From Candidatus Faecaligallichristensenella faecipullorum (GTDB lineage Bacteria; Bacillota; Clostridia; Christensenellales; Aristaeellaceae), in NCBI GenBank assembly GCA_018716505.1, contig DVJW01000127.1:1-37364 (forward strand): a stretch of DNA of 37,364 nt, written 5' to 3'. The notes beneath the pieces were generated by a model, which worked only from the letters and a program-made list of their open reading frames with translations, had not been told where the DNA came from and made no database searches. Positions 7,417 to 15,640 of the stretch are shown here, in pieces. The first letter of the stretch is position 1. Each line of letters begins with the position of its first letter. A program made the translations under genes and the position numbers.

Positions 7417-9528
7417 TTATAGCTCAATATCCGCCCACAGGTCTTCCCTTCCGGTCAGTTCCAGGGTGCGCTGATCCGGCTGGCCGTCGCCCACAAAGAT
7501 GCGCGCCGTTCCCTGATGGCGCACCGCCCTGCCCTCATCGTCGAACAGGGCCAGTTGCTCGGGCTCAATGCGCAGGGTCATGCGCCTCTGCTCCCCAGGC
7601 TGCAAATATGCGCAGCCAAAGGCGCCCAACTGATGTATCGGGGCCGGATATTCGGGGTTCAAAATCCGCACATAGGCCTGGGCCACCGCCTTGGCCGCCC
7701 GCTCGCCCACGTTCTTCACCGTAACCTGAACTTCTACCCCTTCCCCCGCTTTGCTCAGACAAAGATCCGCAAAGGCAAATTGGGTATAGCTGAGCCCAAA
7801 ACCAAAGGGATAGGCGGGCTTCTGCTCCATAAAGCGGTAGGTACGCCCGGCCATATGGTAGTCCTCAAAGGGCGGAAGCTGGTCAAAGCTCTTATAAAAG
7901 GTCACCGGCAGCTTGCCGCAGGGGCTATGCGCGCCGCTGAGCAGCTGGCCCACCGCCAATCCGCCCATCTGGCCCGGATACCAGGCCTGCAAAATCGCCG
8001 AAAACCGCGCCTCATGGGGGAACAAGGTGGCCGAACCGGTCATGTTGACCAGCACCATCGGGGTATCCACCGCGCACAGCGCGTCCAACAGCATGCGCTG
8101 GGATTCGGGCAGATCCATGCTCGACCGGTCCCCCGAGCCATAGCCCTCCTCGCCCTCGCATTCTCCGTTGAGCCCGGTGACCACAATGGCCACATCCGCC
8201 ATTTGGGCGGCCTTCAGCGCCTCGGCGATTCTGAAGTCCGCGCTCTCGCCCCAGCCCGCTTCCGCCGATCCGCCCACCAGCGAGCTGCCCTCGGCGTACA
8301 GAATCCGCGATTCCGGGAAAGCCTGGCGAATGCCTTCCAGGACCGTGTAGCTGACCGAGGCGGTGCCGCTGTAATTGCCCATCAGCGCGGCCCGGCTGTC
8401 GGCGTTGGGGCCGATGACCGCTATGGTCTTGACCTTCCGGCCATCCAGGGGCAAAATGCCGTCGTTCTTCAGCATCACCACGGTATCCAGGGCCATATCC
8501 AGCGACTGGGCATGGTGCGCCTCGCAATCGTTTTCCTCATAGGGCAGCTGGGCATAGGGCACATGGGCCGGATCGTCAAACATGCCCAGCCTGAATCGAT
8601 ACAGCATCAGCCGGTAAACCGATTCGGTAATGGTTTCCTCGCTGATCAGTCCCTGTTTCACCGCCTCCACCAGATGAGGGAATTCCTGTCCACAGCACAA
8701 GTCGCATCCATTATTCACGGCCAGGGCCGCGGCGTGCACCGCGTCGGGGCAAACCTTATGGCGCTTATAGATATCCTCAATGGCCCCGCAATCGCTGACC
8801 ACATAGCCCTTAAAGCCCCATTCATCCCGCAGGATATCCTGCAAAAGTTCGGTGGAGGCACAGGCCGGCTGGCCGTTGACCCGGTTATACGCGCCCATGA
8901 CCGAATGCACCCCAGCCTTCTGTACCGCGGCCTTAAAGGCGGGCAAATAGCTTTCGGCCATATCCCGCTTGGTGGGATGTACGTCAAAATGGTGGCGGTC
9001 GGCCTCCGGGCCGCTGTGCACCGCGTAATGCTTGGCCGTGGCCACACATTTGAGATATTTGGGATCATCCCCCTGAAGCCCCTTGATAAAGGCCTCGCCC
9101 AGCCGTCCGGTCAGGCAAGGATCCTCGCCATAGGTCTCATGGCCCCTGCCCCACCTGGGATCGCGCAGCAGATTGATGTTGGGCGACCACATGGTCAGCC
9201 CCTTGTAAATGCCATGATCCCCCATTTCGTCCGCCGCGTGGTGCTTGATGCGCGCCTCATCGGAAATGGTTTCGGCCACCTTGTTCAGCTTTTCCGCGTC
9301 AAAGGCCGCGGCCATGCCGATGGATTGGGGAAACACGGTGGCCGTGCCTGCCCGCGCCACCCCGTGCAGGCATTCGTTCCACCAGTTATACTCAAAAATT
9401 CCAAATCTGGGCAGCGCCGAGGCGTTGTAGGTCATCTGGCTGACCTTTTCCTCCAACGTCATCTGGGAAACCAAAATCCGGGCACGCTCCTCAAAGCTCA
9501 GGCTCTCGTCCTTCCATTGTTCGTTCAT
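7417..9528 (-). CDS. Glycoside hydrolase family 3 (beta-xylosidase/beta-glucosidase type)
   Basis: A retaining exo-beta-glycosidase of 703 residues without a signal peptide, so cytosolic. The N-terminal barrel has YNWWNECLHGVARAG and SPNINLLRDPRWGRGHETYGEDP, then TAKHYAVHSGPEADRH (Lys166-His167) and the nucleophile motif VVSDCGAI with Asp246. The second domain carries an acidic loop near GECEGEEGYGSGDRSSMDLP, where the acid/base Glu is expected. The C terminus is a fibronectin-III-like domain. The WWNE..HGVA signature is commoner in beta-xylosidase or arabinosidase branches than in BglX-type beta-glucosidases, so I favour xylosidase, with modest confidence. The ATG follows GGAAGC. It is the last gene of the trio with the sialidase-like and zinc-finger genes, 29 bases after the latter. 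Confidence 0.9.
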   Translation of the reverse strand: MNEQWKDESLSFEERARILVSQMTLEEKVSQMTYNASALPRFGIFEYNWWNECLHGVARAGTATVFPQSIGMAAAFDAEKLNKVAETISDEARIKHHAADEMGDHGIYKGLTMWSPNINLLRDPRWGRGHETYGEDPCLTGRLGEAFIKGLQGDDPKYLKCVATAKHYAVHSGPEADRHHFDVHPTKRDMAESYLPAFKAAVQKAGVHSVMGAYNRVNGQPACASTELLQDILRDEWGFKGYVVSDCGAIEDIYKRHKVCPDAVHAAALAVNNGCDLCCGQEFPHLVEAVKQGLISEETITESVYRLMLYRFRLGMFDDPAHVPYAQLPYEENDCEAHHAQSLDMALDTVVMLKNDGILPLDGRKVKTIAVIGPNADSRAALMGNYSGTASVSYTVLEGIRQAFPESRILYAEGSSLVGGSAEAGWGESADFRIAEALKAAQMADVAIVVTGLNGECEGEEGYGSGDRSSMDLPESQRMLLDALCAVDTPMVLVNMTGSATLFPHEARFSAILQAWYPGQMGGLAVGQLLSGAHSPCGKLPVTFYKSFDQLPPFEDYHMAGRTYRFMEQKPAYPFGFGLSYTQFAFADLCLSKAGEGVEVQVTVKNVGERAAKAVAQAYVRILNPEYPAPIHQLGAFGCAYLQPGEQRRMTLRIEPEQLALFDDEGRAVRHQGTARIFVGDGQPDQRTLELTGREDLWADIEL

Positions 9529-9557
9529 CTTTGCGCTTCCTTTCCCCTCATCCAGTT

Positions 9558-11237
9558 TTATTTCTCTTCGCCGTCGCGATGGGCATCCTGGGGCACATTT
9601 TCAAGTCTTTTGATGTCCTTGCCGTGCCGTCTGGCGCAGGCCGGACACAAAAGCTCCCCCGCGCCGGAAACAAACCGCGCGCGGTTATAGCATCGGCCGC
9701 ATTGATAGCGCAGCTCCTGATTGCGCGCCAAAAGCTCAACCGCGCCCAGATCCACGGCATCAAACCGCTCCATGATCTTGAGGCCAATTCTTATTCCGTC
9801 ATACTCGTAACAAAGCTCGTCGCCGGGCTGCAAAATCTCCTCCAGCGGACTTTCCAACATTTCCGCTTCACCGGTTTCCCGCCCCGTTTTCATCCAAAAC
9901 CGTCCCGTTTCACCGGACTCGTCCGCCCATATTTCCCTTAAAAACCTGCCCACCGCCTTCAGATTGGTCCGGGCCGAAGCCGCTAAATACAAATAGTATT
10001 GCTTAAAGCGCATATCCTCCGCCCTGACCAACAGATAGGGCAAATCGCCGGCAATGGTTCGCTTTCTGCACCCCCTGAGGTGGTTGGGCATGCCGCCCTT
10101 GGTGTAGCCGGCCCCGCATAACTCGCATTTGCACGCTCCGGCCCGCGCGCCGGAAAAACCTTTTACCAGTTCCGCCTCGCCCATCAGCTCGTCCTCAAAG
10201 TTTTCCTGCTGCTCCCTTAACCTGTCCTGGGCGTGCCGGAGTACCTCCTGATACAGCTCCCGGCAAATCTGATCCATTCCGCGCACCGCCCGGGCGCGCT
10301 CCACCGGACAACCCACCTGTCCCAGCGCGGTGCTGATCAAATCCAGCGTGCGGCTGTCCCGCGCCACCACCCGGGCGGGCCGTCCCTTGGCCTGCATGAA
10401 GCTGAGCAGCGCGGCCACCAGTCCCTCGGCCTGCTCTTCCAGATCCTCCACCATCGGAATCGCCGCGATTCTGCCATCGGTCATATCCACGATAATCATT
10501 CCGGCCGGATACCGGGGCGGATCTCCCCGAATCAGCTCGGGCATGGCGATCAACTCGCACACCAGGCTGGATGCGCTGTTCCGCTTCAGGCGACGCAACC
10601 GCGCCACCCCCACCTCGTCGTTGATGTGGGGCGACGGGTAATGCAGCGCCTCGAAATCGGGCTTGGGATAGGATCCCTTGACCCATTCCCCGTCCGTTCC
10701 CTGATAGATCATCGGACAAAGGCCGCTTTCCGGGGAAAAGCCCACGGCGCGAAGGCCCAGCTCTCCCTGATAGAGCCGCTCTTCCAACCAAAGCGCAGCC
10801 TCCAGCGCGAACGTTATCTGTTCGGTCTGGTCTTCCGTCAGTGCGCTGGGCGCTTTAAAGGGTCTGAGGTTTCGAAATTCCGGAACAAATCCCTTGTTCT
10901 CCACCGGCAGCCAATTGATAAGAATTTCCTTCCTGCTAAAGGGTTGAAGCTTCGTCCAGCGCTCAAATCTGAGTTCTATGCATCTCTGCTCCATGGCAAT
11001 CCGGTGGCGCTGCCAATCCTGGGGCTCAGGCGGACTGTTCAGGCGCGCCTTCAAGCCCAGCAAACTTTCATCCCCCATATACAGCGCCATGCCGGGATTG
11101 GAACCGCCAAAAACCGAACAATAACCCGTCCTGCCGTCCGGCAGGCGCAGTGCGAATAACTGTTCGCTATCCAGGCGTTTCCAAAGCGTGCGCCTGCCAA
11201 ATTCCATGGCCAACTGATATAAATTAAGGGATGGCAT
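9558..11237 (-). CDS. Zinc-finger protein of unknown function (DUF7309/DUF6930-like)
   Basis: A soluble 559-residue protein. Residues 1-330, beginning LNLYQLAMEFGRRTLWKRLDSEQLFALRL and including RTGYCSVFGG, resemble the DUF7309/DUF6930 proteins of Firmicutes. A likely zinc site follows: Cys371, Cys374, His386 and Cys390 in CELCGAGYTKGGMPNHLRGC. The region after it (YYLYLAA, FLREIW, LQPGDELCYEYD, VELLARN) resembles a module found in IS1096-passenger/pRiA4b-ORF3-like proteins, but the usual ECCGH and YDFGTT motifs look degraded. A terminal CxxC pair (513/516 and 531/534) could bind a second metal. The ATG has AAAGGAGAG upstream. The gene lies between a sialidase-like gene and a GH3 gene with gaps of 41 and 29 bases. 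Function is unknown; DUF names are from memory. Confidence 0.75.
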   Translation of the reverse strand: MPSLNLYQLAMEFGRRTLWKRLDSEQLFALRLPDGRTGYCSVFGGSNPGMALYMGDESLLGLKARLNSPPEPQDWQRHRIAMEQRCIELRFERWTKLQPFSRKEILINWLPVENKGFVPEFRNLRPFKAPSALTEDQTEQITFALEAALWLEERLYQGELGLRAVGFSPESGLCPMIYQGTDGEWVKGSYPKPDFEALHYPSPHINDEVGVARLRRLKRNSASSLVCELIAMPELIRGDPPRYPAGMIIVDMTDGRIAAIPMVEDLEEQAEGLVAALLSFMQAKGRPARVVARDSRTLDLISTALGQVGCPVERARAVRGMDQICRELYQEVLRHAQDRLREQQENFEDELMGEAELVKGFSGARAGACKCELCGAGYTKGGMPNHLRGCRKRTIAGDLPYLLVRAEDMRFKQYYLYLAASARTNLKAVGRFLREIWADESGETGRFWMKTGRETGEAEMLESPLEEILQPGDELCYEYDGIRIGLKIMERFDAVDLGAVELLARNQELRYQCGRCYNRARFVSGAGELLCPACARRHGKDIKRLENVPQDAHRDGEEK

Positions 11238-11278
11238 TCTATTCTCTCCTTTATGCAGCCTCCCGCCGCTGTTCTTCT

Positions 11279-12370
11279 CTAATCGTTCATGGCCGGCAAT
11301 CCCCTAAGGGCGCTCGCCAGCACGGAATGTTCGATTCTCCGGATCCTGAGCCGGTTCAAGCATCCGCCATCCTCCGCTCCGCCTGCGCAATAGGCCATGA
11401 GCAATGCTTCCCGGGTATCCAAAAGCGCGGTGTAGCAGTAACCCCGACCGGGCTCGCACTCCAATTCCAGCGGGCCGTAAAAATGCCGCCCGTCCGAACT
11501 CACCGCCATGCTCAAGGGCGTCCTCCCCCCCGTCCATATTCCATTCACCCGCTCCGTCCGGCCGTTGTACAAAGGAATCGGATTCCAAACCACAATCCAG
11601 CGCCCATCCTTTAAACGGCAAACATCCATGGGCGAGGGTGGCGCACTGAATATTGAAGGCTCGGGGGTGGTCCAATGCTCGCCTCCATCCAGGGAAAACA
11701 TCTGGTACTGCCTGCCCAAATCGGTGCGGGCCCAGCCCCAAACGATATCGGGCCCAATTTCCTCCACCCCTGGCTCCTGAAGGCCTGTGTTTGATCGATT
11801 GGCATAGGGCAACGCACACTTATCCCGTGCTTTCCGGAAACTCCGGCCATCATCGTCGGAAATAAAGAACAACGCCTCCGAACCTCCGTCGAACGGTCCG
11901 GTAAAATGCCGGGCCGCTGGCACCAAAATCCGGCCGCTCTTTAGCCTCCGAATCCGGCTGTTGTTGACCACAAAATAACCCTTTTCGGGCGTGGCCTCCA
12001 CCGCCTCCGACCAGCTGTACCCACAATCCGCCGACCTTCTGAGCACCAGGCGCATGTCCTCCTCATTTTTGCGCACCAAATAAAAGAGCCCAATTTCGCC
12101 ACTGCCCAGTTTTAAAAACGAGACCGACATCAAATTTTTAACCCCAATCGGGCCGCTCTTAAAAAGAATGCCTTGACTCTCAAAGCTCCGGCCTCCATCC
12201 GTGGAGCGCATCAGGGCGATATCGGCTTGGGCATCGTCCTGGGCTCCGCCCCCAAAGCGGCTGTAGGCGAACAACACGGTTCCATCCTCACATTCCACAA
12301 AGGCGCCCTCGCTATTGCGCGGATTGTCCCTTCCGGGCGCCAATTCCAGCACAATTTCACCGGTTTTCAT
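11279..12370 (-). CDS. Sialidase-superfamily protein with BNR/Asp-box repeats
   Basis: A 363-residue six-bladed propeller protein. Asp boxes are visible at residues 56-63 (STDGGRSF), 113-120 (SADCGYSW), 171-178 (SDDDGRSF) and 226-233 (SLDGGEHW), with a weaker one near 291. The N terminus NPRNSEGAFVECEDGTVLFAYSRF is typical of BNR_2-domain proteins annotated as exo-alpha-sialidases in Clostridia. The classical F/Y-R-I-P motif is absent, so sialic acid specificity is not assured. There is no signal peptide, so it is cytosolic. An upstream in-frame extension to 12406 exists, but ATG 12370 has GGAGGGAG at good spacing and better fits the family start. It is the first gene of a three-gene minus-strand operon and has an extended -10 promoter. 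Confidence 0.85.
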   Translation of the reverse strand: MKTGEIVLELAPGRDNPRNSEGAFVECEDGTVLFAYSRFGGGAQDDAQADIALMRSTDGGRSFESQGILFKSGPIGVKNLMSVSFLKLGSGEIGLFYLVRKNEEDMRLVLRRSADCGYSWSEAVEATPEKGYFVVNNSRIRRLKSGRILVPAARHFTGPFDGGSEALFFISDDDGRSFRKARDKCALPYANRSNTGLQEPGVEEIGPDIVWGWARTDLGRQYQMFSLDGGEHWTTPEPSIFSAPPSPMDVCRLKDGRWIVVWNPIPLYNGRTERVNGIWTGGRTPLSMAVSSDGRHFYGPLELECEPGRGYCYTALLDTREALLMAYCAGGAEDGGCLNRLRIRRIEHSVLASALRGLPAMND

Positions 12371-12405
12371 AGCGCTCTCCCTCCGCAAATCTGCATCTAC
12401 GCACA

Positions 12406-12414
12406 ATTATAACA
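12406..12414 (-). promoter_or_regulatory. Extended -10 promoter of the sialidase operon
   Basis: On the minus strand TGTTATAAT (a TGn extension plus the perfect hexamer at 12406-12411) lies about 35 bases before the ATG. No good -35 is seen at 17 bases, as expected for extended -10 promoters. Confidence 0.55.
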
Positions 12415-12513
12415 TGTCCGTCCGGCCGAGCCTAGTGTTCAAATGCGTGAAAAACCGAAAAAATTTCCGGACGTCCCCTGTAATTTATTCCAGCAAAAAA
12501 TTTAAAAATGGGA

Positions 12514-12542
12514 TTGACAGGGCATCTCTACAGTGCTATAAT
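12514..12542 (+). promoter_or_regulatory. Consensus sigma-A promoter of the Trp T-box operon
   Basis: TTGACA (12514-12519), a 17-base spacer and TATAAT (12537-12542) give a full consensus promoter. Such a strong promoter suits an operon controlled mainly by attenuation in the leader. Confidence 0.92.
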
Positions 12543-12548
12543 GCCTAC

Positions 12549-12819
12549 ATTGAAACCGTTGAAGAAAGAGGAGTAAGCGCCTGTCTTTCATCACAGAGAG
12601 CCGCCAGTAGTGGAAATGCGGTATGAAAAAGGTGCTGAATGGACTTTCTGAGGGTTCTCCTGAAAGGTGCAGGCCCATTAGGGAGAAACGGGAGTCGCGA
12701 ATCCGTTATCCGTTCGCGCCGTATGATGGTACGGGCTAAGGGGATCGCAAGATCAATATGAGTGGCACCACGGAGTAATTTCCGCCTCATGTTCCGAAGG
12801 GAACGTGGGGCGTTTTTTT
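12549..12819 (+). promoter_or_regulatory. T-box riboswitch, tryptophan-specific
   Basis: The leader has the T-box landmarks in order. AGUA is at 12572-12575, and a CAGAGAGCC... Stem I core follows near 12594. The specifier context GAA-UGG-A places the UGG codon for tryptophan at 12640-12642. The T-box sequence AGTGGCACCACGG lies at 12761-12773, and a terminator stem comes last. The UGGC in the T-box bulge would pair with an acceptor end GCCA, matching the G73 discriminator of bacterial tRNA-Trp, which independently supports the specifier. Uncharged tRNA-Trp should stabilise the antiterminator and switch on the transporter genes below. Confidence 0.93.
12783..12819 (+). terminator. T-box-controlled terminator
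   Basis: CGCCTCATGTTCC (12783-12795) pairs with GGAACGTGGGGCG (12800-12812), including a few G-T pairs, with loop GAAG and seven T (12813-12819). It lies directly after the T-box sequence, so it is the regulated terminator of the riboswitch. Confidence 0.88.
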
Positions 12820-12880
12820 ATCCGTCCTTCCCCCGGCAAACCATTAATTATTGGCCTAGAGCCGCAAGGAGGATTCCCCC

Positions 12881-13870
12881 ATGAAAAAACTGATCTGTGT
12901 CGTGGCTGCCCTGGTACTCCTGTTGAGCCTCTCTTTGACCGCCGCCGCCGAATCCGAGCAGTATACCATCGGCATCGCCCAATTCGCCGAGCATGGCTCG
13001 CTGGACAACTGCCGGGAGGGCTTCTTGATGGGCCTGGCCGAGGCCGGCATCGTGGAGGGCGAAAACCTGACCATCGACTATCAGAACGCCCAGGCGGATA
13101 TGGGTATCGCCAATCAGATCGCCCAGCAGTTTGTTTCCAACAATGTGGATCTTATGTGCGCCATCGCCACCCCGGTGGCTCAGGCCTGCTACAACGCCGC
13201 GGATGGAAACATTCCTACCATCTATACCGCGGTAACCGACCCGGTGGCCGCCATGTTGGCGGGTGAGGATGGCAGCCCGGTGGGCAACGCCACCGGCACC
13301 AGCGACAAGCTGCCGGTGGAAAATCAGCTCAAGGCCATTCGCGCCATCATGCCCGAAGCCAAGAAGATCGGTATTTTGTACACCACCAGCGAGGTCAACT
13401 CCGAAAGCGCCATCGCGGAATATCAGGCTCTGGCCCCGGAGTACGGCTTTGAAATCGTAACCAGCGGCATCAGCACCACCTCGGATATCCCCATGGCCCT
13501 GGACAGCCTGCTGAGCCAGGTGGACGTGATGACCAACCTGACCGACAACACCGTGGTATCCGCGCTGTCCCTGGTGCTGGACAAGGCGAACGCCGCCAGT
13601 ATCCCGGTTTTCGGCAGCGAGATTGAACAGGTCAAACTGGGCTGTGTGGCCAGTGAGGGTCTGGATTACATCGCGCTGGGCAAGCAGACCGGCGCCATGG
13701 CCGCCAAGGTGCTCAAGGGCGAGGCCACCTGCCAGGACCTGCCTTACGAAGTCATCTCCGAGAGCAGCCTGTATGTCAATTATGAGGCGATGGAGGCCTT
13801 GGGCCTGACCTTACCCGAGGATATGGCCGCGCGCGCCATCGACGTCAATGCCGAGGCGGCCGCCGAATAG
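12881..13870 (+). CDS. trpX: ABC transporter substrate-binding protein, TrpX-like
   Basis: The extracellular binding protein of an ABC importer, 329 residues, of the PF04392 (ABC_sub_bind) family; the opening YTIGIAQFAEHGSLDNCREGF is typical. The Trp T-box upstream makes tryptophan the likely ligand, as in the T-box-regulated trpXYZ systems of Gram-positive bacteria. A signal peptide covers residues 1 to about 25 (LLLSLSLTAAAES). There is no lipobox cysteine after the hydrophobic core, so unlike most Firmicutes binding proteins it would be released or held another way. The ATG follows AAGGAGG. A strong hairpin separates it from the permease gene, so it may be made in excess over the membrane parts. 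Confidence 0.88.
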   Translation: MKKLICVVAALVLLLSLSLTAAAESEQYTIGIAQFAEHGSLDNCREGFLMGLAEAGIVEGENLTIDYQNAQADMGIANQIAQQFVSNNVDLMCAIATPVAQACYNAADGNIPTIYTAVTDPVAAMLAGEDGSPVGNATGTSDKLPVENQLKAIRAIMPEAKKIGILYTTSEVNSESAIAEYQALAPEYGFEIVTSGISTTSDIPMALDSLLSQVDVMTNLTDNTVVSALSLVLDKANAASIPVFGSEIEQVKLGCVASEGLDYIALGKQTGAMAAKVLKGEATCQDLPYEVISESSLYVNYEAMEALGLTLPEDMAARAIDVNAEAAAE

Positions 13871-13892
13871 GGCATTTTACAGATGAATTTTC

Positions 13893-13930
13893 CCCGCTTG
13901 CCCCCGGAATTCATTCCGGGGGCAAGCGGG
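13893..13930 (+). other. Intercistronic hairpin between trpX and the permease gene
   Basis: CCCGCTTGCCCCCGGAAT (13893-13910) is complementary to 13913-13930, giving about 17 bp closed by a TTCA loop. No T run follows, so it is not a normal terminator. Such hairpins often protect the 3' end of a binding-protein message and raise its level over downstream genes. Confidence 0.75.
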
Positions 13931-13949
13931 CCGCGTAAGGAGTTTTGTT

Positions 13950-14831
13950 ATGGGTATCATATTGGGCATCTTGGAGCAGGGCCTGATCTACGCCATATTG
14001 GCGCTGGGCGTCTACATCACCTATCGGATTCTGGATTTCCCCGACCTGTCGGTGGACTCCACCTTTCCCCTGGGCGCCGCGGTGACCGCGGTTATGATCG
14101 CCAATGGCGTTCATCCGCTGCTTACTTTGCCCGCTTCGTTGATTGCCGGAGCGCTGGCCGGGATGGTCACCGGCCTCATCCATGTAAAGGGCAAAGTCCG
14201 GGATCTGCTGAGCGGCATCATTACCATGACCGCGCTGTATTCCATCAATCTGCGCATCGCGGGCAAGGCCAACCTGCCCATCTTCAATATGAATACCCTG
14301 TTTAAGAATCCGCTTATGGACAGCCTGCCCGCCTCCATCGCGCCCTATGCCCCGGTGATTCTGCTGGCCGTGCTGGCCATTGTGTGCAAGCTGATTTTGG
14401 ATTGGTTTTTAAAGACCAAGGCCGGCTTTCTGCTGCGCGCCACCGGGGATAACCCCAATCTGGTTACCTCGCTGGCCAAGGATGGCGGATGGGTCAAGAT
14501 TGAGGGGCTGGCCATCGCCAACGGGCTGACCGCGCTGTCGGGCTGCATCATGTGCCAATACCAGCGCTACTTTGATATTTCCATGGGCACCGGAACCATG
14601 GTGGTGGCCCTGGCCTCGGTCATCATCGGCATCAATTTGTTCAGGCGGCTGACCTTTGTCAAGGCCACCACCGCGGTGCTGGTGGGATCGGTGCTGTATA
14701 AGGGCTGCGTGGCCGTGGCCCTCAACTTCGGTTTCTCGCCCACGGATATGAAGCTGATTACTGCGGTATTGTTCCTGATTATACTGCTGGCCGGTTCGGC
14801 CCGCAAGAGGAGGGCCAAAGTCCATGCTTGA
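13950..14831 (+). CDS. trpY: ABC transporter permease, TrpY-like
   Basis: The membrane subunit of the importer, 293 residues and mostly hydrophobic, with about eight membrane segments. The start GIILGILEQGLIYAILALGVYITYRILDFPDLSVD is characteristic of the permeases that pair with PF04392 binding proteins and are related to branched-chain amino acid permeases. The ATG follows TAAGGAG. The end overlaps the ATPase gene by 8 bases, indicating coupled translation. The tryptophan assignment rests on the shared T-box leader. Confidence 0.88.
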   Translation: MGIILGILEQGLIYAILALGVYITYRILDFPDLSVDSTFPLGAAVTAVMIANGVHPLLTLPASLIAGALAGMVTGLIHVKGKVRDLLSGIITMTALYSINLRIAGKANLPIFNMNTLFKNPLMDSLPASIAPYAPVILLAVLAIVCKLILDWFLKTKAGFLLRATGDNPNLVTSLAKDGGWVKIEGLAIANGLTALSGCIMCQYQRYFDISMGTGTMVVALASVIIGINLFRRLTFVKATTAVLVGSVLYKGCVAVALNFGFSPTDMKLITAVLFLIILLAGSARKRRAKVHA

Positions 14832-15597
14832 ACTGCGCAATATCACCAAAATCTATCAGCCGGGCACGGTCAACGAAACCTGCCTGTTCCATGGCTTTAA
14901 CCTCCAAATTCCGGATAAACAGTTTGTATCGGTGGTGGGCTCCAACGGCTCGGGCAAAACCTCCATGCTCAACATCATCTGCGGTTCCATTCCGGTGGAC
15001 GAGGGCCAGGTCATCATCGGGGATCGGGACATCACCCGCATGCCCGAATACAAGCGCCACCGGGTGATCGGCCGGGTGTATCAAAATCCGGCCATGGGCA
15101 CCTGTCCCAGCATGAACATTTTGGAAAACATGGCCCTGGCCGACAACAAGGGCAAGCGCTACGGCCTGGGCTGGGGCGCCAACCGCCGCAGAATCCAGCA
15201 CTACCGCGATCTGCTCAGCCAACTGGGACTGGGTCTGGAAGATAAGCTGGAAGTCAAGGTGGGGAGCCTGTCCGGGGGACAGCGGCAGGCCATGGCGCTT
15301 TTGATGAGCACCATGACGCCCATCGACTTTTTGATCCTGGACGAGCATACCGCAGCGCTGGATCCCAAGACCGCGGAAACCATCATGGCCCTGACCGGAA
15401 AAATCGTGGCCGAAAAGAAGCTGACCACCATCATGGTAACCCATAACCTGCGCTATGCGGTGGATTATGGCGACCGGCTGATTATGATGCATCAGGGCCA
15501 GACCGTGATGGACAAAGCCGGCGAAGATAAACAGCGCACCGGCATTGACGATCTGCTGAGCAAGTTCAACGAAATCAGCGTGGAATGTGGTAACTAA
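14824..15597 (+). CDS. trpZ: ABC transporter ATP-binding protein, TrpZ-like
   Basis: The ATPase of the importer, 257 residues, cytosolic and membrane-associated. Walker A is GSNGSGKTS around Lys45, the ABC signature is SLSGGQRQA, Walker B is FLILDEHTAALDP and the switch His is in VTHNLRY. All catalytic motifs are intact. DEHTAALDP is typical of ATPases linked to PF04392 systems. It overlaps the permease by 8 bases and is the last gene of the operon, closed by a terminator. Confidence 0.9.
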   Translation: MLELRNITKIYQPGTVNETCLFHGFNLQIPDKQFVSVVGSNGSGKTSMLNIICGSIPVDEGQVIIGDRDITRMPEYKRHRVIGRVYQNPAMGTCPSMNILENMALADNKGKRYGLGWGANRRRIQHYRDLLSQLGLGLEDKLEVKVGSLSGGQRQAMALLMSTMTPIDFLILDEHTAALDPKTAETIMALTGKIVAEKKLTTIMVTHNLRYAVDYGDRLIMMHQGQTVMDKAGEDKQRTGIDDLLSKFNEISVECGN

Positions 15598-15607
15598 GCG
15601 CGATCGG

Positions 15608-15639
15608 AAAAAGCCCCCTGAAAATCAGGAGGCTTTTTT
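15608..15639 (+). terminator. Bidirectional terminator
   Basis: AAAAAGCC-C-CCTGA (15608-15621) pairs with TCAGG-A-GGCTTTTT (15625-15638) around an AAA loop, with one C-A mismatch. It has T runs on both strands, so it can serve both the transporter operon and the converging VOC gene. Confidence 0.85.
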
Positions 15640-15640
15640 C

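Noticed and set aside
7516-9690. 724-codon open frame opposite the GH3 gene
   Set aside because: It is a shadow of the strong codon bias of the GH3 gene, which has clear catalytic motifs and a ribosome site on the other strand.
12545-12790. Minus-strand open frame across the T-box leader
   Set aside because: The sequence is fully explained by the T-box landmarks and has no ribosome site on the minus strand.
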